From Candidatus Apopatocola equi (GTDB lineage: Bacteria; Bacillota; Clostridia; Oscillospirales; Oscillospiraceae): DNA of 8,162 nt. The stretch lies in assembly GCA_018065965.1 (NCBI GenBank), contig JAGHSH010000190.1:1-8162 (forward strand), written 5' to 3'. Made by a program: the position numbers and the translations under genes. The notes below the pieces were generated by a model. The model worked only from the letters and a program-made list of their open reading frames with translations, did no database searches and was not told where the DNA came from. How positions within the stretch are numbered: the first letter of the stretch is position 1; each line of letters opens with the position of its first letter. Shown in pieces: positions 1 through 5,702 of the stretch.

Positions 1-79
1 AGAGAGAGGGCATCCACATGGGCTTCTCGTGGTTGAGCACCATCATCAGGTTCTCGCGTCTGGAAATGGGAAGTTCCAT
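1..79 (-). CDS. URO-D-like (uroporphyrinogen decarboxylase / corrinoid methyltransferase family) protein, N-terminus only
   Basis: Only the first 26 codons lie in the window. The peptide starts MELPISRRENLMMVLNHEKP and continues with Met, Trp, Met, Pro, Ser, Leu. A 'xxRENLxxxLxxEKPxxxP' opening is typical of URO-D superfamily proteins, especially those of anaerobes that act as methylcobamide methyltransferases beside corrinoid proteins, rather than HemE itself. The ATG is supported by an AAGGAAGG ribosome site (revcomp of about 91-98) and an excellent promoter at 120-148. The call rests on the N-terminal motif alone; the catalytic part is outside the window. If correct, it places a corrinoid-linked enzyme a little over 2 kb from a B12-controlled operon. 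Confidence 0.5.
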   Translation of the reverse strand, partial: MELPISRRENLMMVLNHEKPMWMPSL

Positions 80-119
80 ACCTTTATACCTTCCTTCTTG
101 ATAATCTTTATGCAAAAAG

Positions 120-148
120 ATTATAGCACAAAGGGATGAGCCTGACAA
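120..148 (-). promoter_or_regulatory. Sigma-A promoter for the URO-D-like gene
   Basis: On the minus strand, -35 TTGTCA (143-148) and -10 TATAAT (120-125) are separated by 17 bases, and TGC precedes the -10 (extended -10). It reads leftward into the gene starting at 79. The remaining sequence between 149 and 212 holds no gene and no convincing terminator. Confidence 0.8.
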
Positions 149-212
149 GAGGGGAGGGAAAAAACGCAAAAGGGATGAAGCGCGCCGCCCCGGACGCAAC
201 CGATTGCCGCTC

Positions 213-1463
213 TCAGAGCTTCTCGCCCCGGATATACCGGGCGGCAATGTTCCGATCATCCCCGATGTAGCAGAAGCGCTCCAGTGCCTCGGCGGGGGAG
301 AGGACGGTACCCTCGTCCCCAAGGCCGGTCAGCACCAATGCATCAAACTCATAGCCGGGCTCAAAGGCGCCGACCTTTCCGAAGAGACTGCCGCCCTGCC
401 GGGTGGCCATGAAAAAGGCGGTGGGGAAGCTCAGAGCGGGGCTGTCGCTGCCCTCATAAAACGCCCGGAGCTTGGAGATGCGGACGGCAGCGGCGATCTG
501 CCGGTAGATGGCGGGACTCTGTCCTGCGCCCACATCGCTGCCGATGCCCACGGCTATGCCCCGGCGGAGCGTGGCGCTGACGGGGGCAATGCCCGCGATA
601 ATGTTGCAGGTGGCCTCGGGGCAGTGAACGGCGAGGGCACCGCAGGCCTCGGCGATGGCGTAATCCTGTGCAGAGGGGAAAATGAAGTGCCCCAGCAGAC
701 TCGGACCGTTGCCCAGCAGCCCCGCGTTTTTGTAGATCTCCGTGTCGCAGCTGCACTCGGGGAACAGCCTTACTGCTTCGGCGGCCTCCCAACGGGACTC
801 CACGATGTGGGTCTGCATACCCACGCCGTATTTCTGCCCCAGTCTGCCGAGCCCGGTTATGAGCTCCCGGGAGCAGGTGGGAGCAAAGCGGGGCGTCAGA
901 ATGGGTCTGACCCGGCGCTCCGGCCCGAAGGAGGCAAGAAAGTCCTCCGTGTCCCGCAGAGACTGCTCTGTGGTCTCGCAGAGATAGTCGGGGGAGGAGC
1001 AGTCCATGTTGACCTTGCCCACAAATCCCCGCATACCGCGCTTCTCCAGAATGTCGGCCAGGAGCCGGGAGGCGGGGGCGTGGATCGTGGCATATACGGC
1101 GGCGTGGAAGGTGCCCTGACGGAGCATATCCGCAGCGAGCTGCGTGTAGATCGTCCGGGCATAGTCGATATCGGCGAACTTTGCTTCCTCCGGAAAGGTG
1201 TAGCGGCTGAGCCAGTCGGAGAGCAGCAGATCCATCCCCGTGCCCCGCTGGGCGTACTGGGGGGCATGGATGTGCAGGTCGGAGAAGGCAGGGATGATCA
1301 GATCCCGGCCGTAGTCCTCAATGGGTACGTTCCGGAAGCTCTCGGGCACAACGGGGTAGATCCCCTCCACCAGTCCCCGCTCCACGGCCAGATAGCTGTT
1401 TTCGTGGATGAGCAGGGAACCGTCCGTTGCGGAGAAGAGTATGTCGCCGTGAAGAAGCTGCAT
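213..1463 (-). CDS. guaD: Guanine deaminase
   Basis: A 416-residue cytosolic amidohydrolase, the usual length for guanine deaminase, which hydrolyses guanine to xanthine and ammonia in purine salvage and breakdown. Zinc-site residues are visible in order: HIH (H64, H66) in 'SDLHIHAPQ', H219 in 'MQTHIVES', H259 in 'LLGHF' and D310 in 'GIGSDVGAG'. Family-specific stretches include 'GKVNMDCSSP' (149-158), 'CETTEQSLRDT' (162-172) and the guanine-contacting 'TPRFAPTCS' (190-198). H280 in 'VHCPEATCN' replaces the more usual HCPxSN. The start is set by an AGGAGG site (revcomp of 1471-1476) seven bases before the ATG; the frame stays open further upstream only through the tRNA genes. The gene begins 33 bases after a terminator hairpin with no clear promoter of its own. 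Stop codon is TGA. Confidence 0.93.
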   Translation of the reverse strand: MQLLHGDILFSATDGSLLIHENSYLAVERGLVEGIYPVVPESFRNVPIEDYGRDLIIPAFSDLHIHAPQYAQRGTGMDLLLSDWLSRYTFPEEAKFADIDYARTIYTQLAADMLRQGTFHAAVYATIHAPASRLLADILEKRGMRGFVGKVNMDCSSPDYLCETTEQSLRDTEDFLASFGPERRVRPILTPRFAPTCSRELITGLGRLGQKYGVGMQTHIVESRWEAAEAVRLFPECSCDTEIYKNAGLLGNGPSLLGHFIFPSAQDYAIAEACGALAVHCPEATCNIIAGIAPVSATLRRGIAVGIGSDVGAGQSPAIYRQIAAAVRISKLRAFYEGSDSPALSFPTAFFMATRQGGSLFGKVGAFEPGYEFDALVLTGLGDEGTVLSPAEALERFCYIGDDRNIAARYIRGEKL

Positions 1464-1496
1464 AAATTGACCTCCTGAAGAATGATCGGAAAACAT

Positions 1497-1530
1497 AAAA
1501 AGCTCTCTGCCGTTCGGCAAAGAGCTTTTT
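1497..1530 (-). terminator. Intrinsic terminator after the tRNA pair
   Basis: On the minus strand, an AAAAAGCTCT arm and a matching AGAGCTTTTT arm flank an inner GCC-GAAC-GGC hairpin, with T-rich sequence at the end. It follows the tRNA-Thr 3' end by one base and is nearly symmetric, so it could act on both strands. It separates the tRNAs from guaD. Confidence 0.85.
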
Positions 1531-1531
1531 A

Positions 1532-1607
<76 letters not shown>

Positions 1608-1610
1608 AAA

Positions 1611-1632
1611 CAGGCCCCGGTGAAGGGGCCTG
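1611..1632 (-). other. Perfect hairpin between the two tRNA genes
   Basis: CAGGCCCC (1611-1618) pairs perfectly with GGGGCCTG (1625-1632) across a 6-base loop, filling nearly the whole inter-tRNA spacer. On the minus strand it is followed by only three T residues, so it is a weak terminator at best. It may instead guide tRNA processing. Confidence 0.7.
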
Positions 1633-1709
1633 TGGCGACCGGGAAGGGACTTGAACCCTCGACCTCCGGCGTGACAGGCCGGCGTTCTAACCGACTGAAC
1701 CACCCGGCC
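1633..1709 (-). tRNA. tRNA-Asp (anticodon GTC)
   Basis: A 77-nt cloverleaf with encoded CCA (1633-1635) and discriminator G, as expected for aspartate. The acceptor stem GGCCGGG/CCCGGTC has one G-T pair. The D-arm is GTTC...GAAC, the anticodon stem CCGGC/GCCGG, and the T-arm has loop TTCAAGT. The anticodon loop CTGTCAC puts GTC at 1673-1675 (complement), reading GAC/GAU. It is the first gene of the pair, directly behind a strong promoter. Confidence 0.97.
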
Positions 1710-1725
1710 GAATCGGTGTGATGAG

Positions 1726-1754
1726 AGTATAGCAGACTGCAGCGGTGTTGTCAA
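1726..1754 (-). promoter_or_regulatory. Sigma-A promoter of the tRNA-Asp/tRNA-Thr transcript
   Basis: On the minus strand, -35 TTGACA (1749-1754) is a perfect match and -10 TATACT (1726-1731) matches five of six, with a 17-base spacer. The predicted start is near 1719, about ten bases before tRNA-Asp. This is the best promoter in the window and probably also the source of any guaD transcript. Confidence 0.88.
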
Positions 1755-1762
1755 GAAAAAAT

Positions 1763-1780
1763 TTTCGGCTTTTTCCGAAA
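1763..1780. repeat. Inverted repeat TTTCGG-N6-CCGAAA between divergent promoters
   Basis: Two perfect 6-base arms (1763-1768 and 1775-1780) with a CTTTTT spacer. It lies 8 bases upstream of the tRNA -35 box and about 18 bases before the candidate -35 of the riboswitch transcript. It may be a protein-binding site for either promoter, or chance; nothing in the sequence decides. Confidence 0.35.
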
Positions 1781-1798
1781 TTCTTTCTATACAGGATA

Positions 1799-1827
1799 TG
1801 GACAAGCGTCGGCAATAGGTATAAACT
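1799..1827 (+). promoter_or_regulatory. Candidate promoter of the riboswitch / nitrogenase-like operon
   Basis: TGGACA (1799-1804, five of six to TTGACA) is followed by TATAAACT. This gives either TATAAA (1820-1825) at 15 bases or TAAACT (1822-1827) at 17 bases. Transcription would begin near 1833, just before the aptamer, which fits. The exact -10 is uncertain. Confidence 0.5.
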
Positions 1828-1846
1828 GTAAGCAAAACCGAACAGA

Positions 1847-1962
1847 GGCAGACGGACGGCTCCCCGTGGCGGGCGCCGAGAGCGGAATGAGGGTGAAATT
1901 CCCCGCGCGCAGGGCACTGTGAAGCTCCCATCGGGAGATCAGTCAGAAACGCACCGACTGCC
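1847..1962 (+). promoter_or_regulatory. Cobalamin (B12) riboswitch aptamer
   Basis: The conserved core is recognisable: GGAATGAGGGTGAAATTCCC (1884-1903), then a GC-rich stretch, GGGCACTGTGA (1912-1922), and later CAGTCAGAAAC (1940-1950). These correspond to the family signatures GGGAA-GGTGAAAATCC, CCACTGT and AGTCAGGA. The closing stem is GGCAGaCGG (1847-1855) with CCGaCTGCC (1954-1962), broken by one A-A mismatch. Between ACTGTGA and AGTCAG there is only a short CTCCC/GGGAG hairpin (1925-1938), so the long peripheral helices of classical adenosylcobalamin aptamers are missing. Such aptamers repress downstream genes when a cobalamin binds. With the terminator at 2048-2080 it should control the nitrogenase-like operon. 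The exact outer boundaries and the preferred cobalamin form cannot be set by eye. Confidence 0.85.
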
Positions 1963-2047
1963 GGATCGCTTTGCACACGCCGCAGCCGTCATGCACAGCA
2001 GCCCCGGGAGAGCATCTGCCTCCAGCGGGTCGTTTCGCTGTGAGTAT

Positions 2048-2080
2048 CGGGTCGTCGGCAAGGTCGGCGGCCCGTTTTTT
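2048..2080 (+). terminator. Riboswitch expression-platform terminator
   Basis: A 10-bp stem (2048-2057 with 2065-2074, including two G-T pairs) with a 7-base loop is followed directly by six T residues (2075-2080). It lies between the B12 aptamer and the NifH-like start, 48 bases before the ATG. This is the textbook position for transcription attenuation. The bases from 1963 to 2047 contain further short hairpins, for example CAGCG/CGCTG at 2023-2040, that may form the loop contacting the aptamer or an antiterminator. Confidence 0.88.
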
Positions 2081-2128
2081 ATGCGGCCGCTTTATCGGTC
2101 ATATGGGATCGAACGGGAAAGGAGAAGC

Positions 2129-4315
2129 ATGAACGACCATCTTGAAATCGCGGTCTACGGCAAGGGCGGCATCGGAAAATCCACCGTCAGCGCCAACATT
2201 TCCGCGGCTCTGGCCGAGGCGGGAACAGACGTGCTGCAGATCGGCTGCGATCCCAAGCACGACTCCACGCGCCAGCTGATGCACGGCAGCGTGATCCCCA
2301 CGGTGCTGGAGGTGCTGCGGGACAAGGGCAAGGAGAGCGCGTAGCTGGCGGACATCCTCCGCATCGGCTGCCGGGGCATCGGCTGCAGCGAGGCCGGCGG
2401 CCCGCGGCCGGGCGTGGGCTGCGCGGGGCGGGGCATCACATCCGCCTTTGAGTTTCTGGACAGACATCACCTGCGGGACCGCTACAGCCGCGTCATTTAT
2501 GATGTGCTGGGGGACGTGGTCTGCGGCGGCTTCGCGGTGCCGGTGCGGCGGGAATATGCCGATGCGGTGTTCCTTGTGACCAGCGGAGAGTATATGGCGC
2601 TCTACGCCGCCAACAACATTCTGCGGGGTATCCGCAATTTTGACGGAGATACCTACCGCCGCGTGGCGGGCATCATCTATAATGAACGCCGTCTGGAGGA
2701 CGAGGACGGCCGCGTGCGGCGCTTTGCCGAGGCAGTGGGTCTGCCCGTGCTGGTCAAGGTGCCCCGCAGCGAGGCCTTTGCCCGGGCGGAGGAGCAAAAC
2801 ATCACGCTCATGGAGCTGGAGGGGGCGGAGCGGGAGAAGAACGTTTTCCGCACGCTCTCAGAGCTGATCCGCCGAGGGCCTGAGCTGTATGCGGCTGCAC
2901 CTCTGAGCGATGAGGAGCTGGAAGCCGCCGTGCTGGGTCGGAAGCTCCTCCGGGAGGAGCCTGAGACTGCCCCGGCCACGGAGGCGGCTCCTGCGCCGAC
3001 GCCGGTTCCCTCCGCCGGGGCAGAGACCGCTGCCCTTCGCCGTCCGCCTCTTTACGGCTGCGCCTTTAACGGCGCGGCGCAGGCGGCGGTGCGGCTGACG
3101 GACGCGATCGTGATCGCCCACGGGCCCAAAGCCTGTGCGTTCTATACCCTGCAGACCATCAGCTCTCCCGGCAGAAAAAATCTCTTCAACCGGGGTGTGC
3201 TGCTGCCCTCTGCCCTCTCGCCCAACTTCGTCAGCACGGACATAGGCCATGCGGAGGCTGTGTTCGGCGGCATGGAGCTGCTGAACGCCGCCGTGAAGGA
3301 GGCACTGGCGAAAAAGCCGGGGGCGGTCATTGTCATCAGCACCTGCGTCAGCGGTATCATCGGGGACGATCTGAAAGCGGTGGAGAAGCTCTCCGAGCCG
3401 GATATCCCCGTGATCGCCCTGGCTGCCGACGGCGATATGTCCGGGGATTATACCGAGGGGATCTCCATGGCGCTGGAAACGCTGGTGCGCCGCATCATGG
3501 ACGTGAACGCCCCCAAGCGCCCCTGCAGCGTGAATCTCATCGGCGAGACTGCCATTGCCGCCAACGGGGAGAGCAATTTCCGCGTGATCGAACGGCTGCT
3601 GAACGAGATGGGCATAGCCGTGAACTGCCGCTTCCTGGGCGGCGCCACCACGGCGGAGCTGCGTCAGCTTGCCGCGGCACCGCTGAATATTCTCTGCTCC
3701 GATACGGCGGACGCCCGTTCCCTCCGGGACTTCCTTGTGGGGGAATACGGCTTTGCATTTCTGGATAAGCCCCTGCCTGTGGGCTTTGAGGCCACCGCCG
3801 AGTGGCTCCGGACGCTGGGTGCGTTCTACGGAAGAGAGACGGAGGCAGAGGCGGTGATCGAGCGGGAGCGCTCTGCCTATGAGGAGGAGATTTCGCGCGT
3901 GAGCCGCCGGCTGAAGGGGAAGAAAATGATTTTCTCCACCATCAACAGCAACATCGACTGGCTGCTCTCCGCCGTTACGGACGCGGGCATGGAACTTCCC
4001 TTTGTGGGCGTGGTCAATTATTTCCACAGACCGCTGATCGTCACCGCCCACCCGGAGAAATACCCCATGATTCAGGAGACCTATGACGTGACCGTCAGCA
4101 CGGAGGCCGTGCATCGCTACAAGCCGGATATTTTTCTCTCGGCCTATGCCTCCCGGCAGGAGGACGGGGTGCTCTGCGACACCCTGCCCATGATCCCGGA
4201 TCTGGGAGCGCTCTCCGCCGTACACCTGATGGATCGCTGGATCCGGCTGATGGACACCAACAGAAAGGGGGCATGGGAGAATGACAAACAGCTCTTTGAA
4301 AAGTATTTCGCCTGA
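2129..4315 (+). CDS. NifH-like ATPase fused to a NifD-like domain (nitrogenase-like reductase), interrupted by in-frame TAG at codon 72
   Basis: The frame is continuous from ATG 2129 (AAAGGAG site at 2118-2124) to TGA 4315: 728 codons, one being TAG at 2342-2344. Codons 1-273 are a NifH/BchL-type iron protein that would pass ATP-driven electrons. They show P-loop GKGGIGKST (11-19), GCDPKHDST (39-47), cluster ligands C98 in 'GVGCAGRG' and C132 in 'DVLGDVVCGG', and R101 of the docking surface. Codons 275-305 are an Ala/Pro/Glu-rich tether. Codons 306-728 are a NifD-like half with C311 (YGCAFNG), C336 (HGPKACAF) and C406 (STCVSGIIGDD), matching the three NifD cluster cysteines. Equivalents of the FeMo-cofactor ligands are not clear, so nitrogen fixation is unlikely; the substrate is unknown. 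Read literally, the TAG leaves a 71-residue fragment plus a part lacking the P-loop. A pseudogene, a sequence error or UAG read-through are all possible. Confidence 0.85.
2342..2344 (+). other. In-frame TAG codon inside the NifH-like domain
   Basis: The codons around it read Lys-Glu-Ser-Ala-TAG-Leu-Ala-Asp-Ile-Leu. The NifH alignment continues without a gap on both sides, and the next 656 codons are open. One base change from CAG, GAG or AAG would explain it, and NifH relatives usually have a polar residue here. The first usable downstream start codon in frame (GTG 2414) sits inside the cluster motif PGVGCAGRG, so a separate second gene is improbable. All five complete genes in the window stop with TGA. 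Confidence 0.95.
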
Positions 4316-5549
4316 CGGCATCACCGGGGCGGTCTTTGCTCTGGAGGGCATCCGCAACTCCCTGACGCTGCTGAACGGCCCCATGGGCTGCAAATTCTAT
4401 CACAGCACCACCTCTCAGTTCCTGCTGCCCCGTCCGGCTCTGCAGCTGCCTGTTACGGAGGGGGAGAAGCCCAGAGAGGTCAGCGAGAATTACCTGAACG
4501 ACTGGTTTTTCCGTCAGTCCCGGGTACCCTGCACCTATCTGGATTCTCATGACTATGTATACGGTACCGCCGACAAGGTACGGGAGGCACTCCTGTATAT
4601 CCGCGCCCACATCGGCTGCGATTTCGTTTCCGTGGTGAACGCGCCGGGTGCCTCCCTGATCGGGGACGATCCCCGGGAGCTCTGCAGCGAGATATTCCCG
4701 GCCACGCCCACCGCCGTGATCGAAAGCCCCGGCTTCTCCACCTCCTTCTGGGAGGGGACGGATGAGGCCATCCTTGCGCTGCTGAAGCAGGCCGGGCCGA
4801 AGCTCTGGGGCGCGAGCCGGAGCGGGAGGAAGCACGACCGTCCCGTGGTGAACATCGTGGGCCTCTCCGTCTGGCAGAAGTATGCCGAGGGCAACCGGAA
4901 CGAGATCGTCCGGCTGCTGGAGCGCTGCGGCATCGAGGTGGGCTGCGTGCTCTGCGCAGGCTGCTCCCTGGAGGAGCTGCGCCGCATTCCCGAGGCAGAT
5001 TTGAATCTGGTGCTCTATCCCGAGCTGGGGCGGCAGTCCGCTGCGTGGCTGCACGCCGAGCTGGGCATGCCGGCCTATATCTGCGCCGCGCCGCCCATCG
5101 GCTTCGACGCTGCGGAGAAGCTCCTGCGGGAGCTCTGCGCCATTCTCGGTACGGATGCAGCGCCGGTGCTCCCGGAGCTGGAGAAGGCCCGCGCTCTCTG
5201 CTGGTATAAGATCAACGGCGTTTATAATATATCCGGCCGTCCCAACGGCACCCTTTTCGCCGTGCGCTCTCTGCCCTCGGAGGAAACGGCGCTCTCCGAC
5301 TTCCTGACGGACTATATGGGCATGATCCGGGATACCGGAGACATCGCGGAAACGAAGGCGGAGGAGGTCTTTGCCGACGCCAACATTATCGGCGAGCTGA
5401 TGCTGAAGAAGCGTGAGTTCTGCGGCATCGAGATCGCCAATCCCACCATGGGCTATGTGGATGTAACGGAGAAATGCACCCTCGGCATCCGGGGCGCCAT
5501 GTTCCTGACGGAGCAGGTGCTCAACGGCTTCATGACCCGCTCGGTGTGA
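4281..5549 (+). CDS. NifK-like nitrogenase component 1 subunit (nitrogenase-like reductase partner)
   Basis: A 422-residue soluble protein of the oxidoreductase/nitrogenase component 1 family, expected to pair with the NifD-like half of the preceding gene. Signature stretches are 'LLNGPMGCKFYHS' (30-42, single conserved C37), 'CTYLDSHDYVYG' (84-95, like the NifK/NifE S-x-x-x-D-x-x-V-F-G region) and 'VNAPGASLIGDDP' (119-131, the IGDD motif). Two of the three NifK P-cluster cysteines are absent: the N-terminal one falls in 'ISPDGITGA' (9-17) and the one before IGDD is replaced within 'NAPGAS'. This leaves one cysteine to complete a cluster with the three in the NifD-like part. 'CVLCAGCS' (222-229) adds three close cysteines in the middle domain. 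The ATG overlaps the preceding gene by 35 bases and has an AAAGGGGG site, which points to translational coupling. A terminator follows at 5585, so this is the last gene of the operon. Confidence 0.88.
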   Translation: MTNSSLKSISPDGITGAVFALEGIRNSLTLLNGPMGCKFYHSTTSQFLLPRPALQLPVTEGEKPREVSENYLNDWFFRQSRVPCTYLDSHDYVYGTADKVREALLYIRAHIGCDFVSVVNAPGASLIGDDPRELCSEIFPATPTAVIESPGFSTSFWEGTDEAILALLKQAGPKLWGASRSGRKHDRPVVNIVGLSVWQKYAEGNRNEIVRLLERCGIEVGCVLCAGCSLEELRRIPEADLNLVLYPELGRQSAAWLHAELGMPAYICAAPPIGFDAAEKLLRELCAILGTDAAPVLPELEKARALCWYKINGVYNISGRPNGTLFAVRSLPSEETALSDFLTDYMGMIRDTGDIAETKAEEVFADANIIGELMLKKREFCGIEIANPTMGYVDVTEKCTLGIRGAMFLTEQVLNGFMTRSV

Positions 5550-5555
5550 AAAAAT

Positions 5556-5576
5556 GTTCTCCCAAGGCGGGAGGAC
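5556..5576 (+). other. Short hairpin after the NifK-like stop codon
   Basis: GTTCTCCC (5556-5563) pairs with GGGAGGAC (5569-5576), including one G-T pair, over a 5-base loop, six bases after the TGA. There is no T tract, so it is not a terminator by itself. With the strong hairpin 9 bases later it may protect the mRNA 3' end. Confidence 0.5.
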
Positions 5577-5584
5577 AAAGAGAG

Positions 5585-5618
5585 AAAGCCCTGTGATCGT
5601 TCAGATCACAGGGCTTTT
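5585..5618 (+). terminator. Intrinsic terminator of the nitrogenase-like operon
   Basis: A perfect 14-bp stem, AAAGCCCTGTGATC (5585-5598) with its complement (5604-5617), over loop GTTCA and ending in TTTT. It isolates the two-gene operon from the GntR gene, which has its own promoter. Confidence 0.93.
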
Positions 5619-5645
5619 GACGTCTTGCGGCAGCGACAGAATATT

Positions 5646-5658
5646 TACAATTTTTGTA
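5646..5658. promoter_or_regulatory. Inverted repeat TACAA-TTT-TTGTA, candidate operator
   Basis: Two 5-base arms (5646-5650 and 5654-5658) lie just upstream of the -35 box of the GntR gene. HutC-type GntR proteins often bind short AT-rich dyads and repress themselves, so this is a plausible autoregulatory site. The short arms and AT-rich context make chance a real alternative. Confidence 0.35.
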
Positions 5659-5665
5659 TGTTGAC

Positions 5666-5695
5666 TTGACATCTGATGATAAGATGTATTATGAT
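5666..5695 (+). promoter_or_regulatory. Promoter of the GntR-type regulator gene
   Basis: A perfect -35 TTGACA (5666-5671) is followed at 18 bases by TATGAT (5690-5695, five of six). TATTAT at 5687 with a 15-base spacer is an alternative -10. A start near 5700-5703 would coincide with the ATG at 5703, giving an mRNA with little or no leader. The -10 region consists of the tandem repeat at 5683-5702. Confidence 0.7.
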
Positions 5696-5702
5696 GTATT
5701 AT
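5683..5702 (+). repeat. Two tandem copies of the 10-mer GATGTATTAT over the -10 region
   Basis: The 10-mer occurs twice, exactly head to tail, and ends at the base before ATG 5703. A 10-base period equals one DNA helical turn, so both copies face the same side. It overlaps the -10 box and the likely transcription start. It could be an operator for the encoded regulator, or a slippage-prone simple repeat. Confidence 0.6.

Noticed and set aside
127..180. Two copies of AAAGGGATGA between guaD and the left-edge gene, and a T-rich stretch that might be a guaD terminator
   Set aside because: The repeat is short and the minus-strand T tract is not preceded by a convincing stem.
204..1478. Long open frame on the plus strand across the guanine deaminase gene
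   Set aside because: It is antisense to guaD, has no family motifs and is a product of high GC; the minus-strand frame has the full metal site and a ribosome site.
2414..4315. Separate gene starting at GTG 2414
   Set aside because: The GTG is the valine of the conserved PGVGCAGRG cluster motif, has no ribosome site, and the NifH alignment continues upstream in the same frame to ATG 2129.
2858..4393. Long minus-strand open frame opposite the NifD-like region
   Set aside because: Low-complexity His/Arg/Gly-rich translation with no motifs, typical of the antisense of a GC-rich gene.
2129..5549. True molybdenum nitrogenase
   Set aside because: The K-like subunit has one of three P-cluster cysteines, clear FeMo-cofactor ligands are not seen, and no nifE/N/B neighbours are present.
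5676..5702. GntR start at ATG 5676
   Set aside because: It lies between the -35 and -10 boxes, so the transcript would not contain it.
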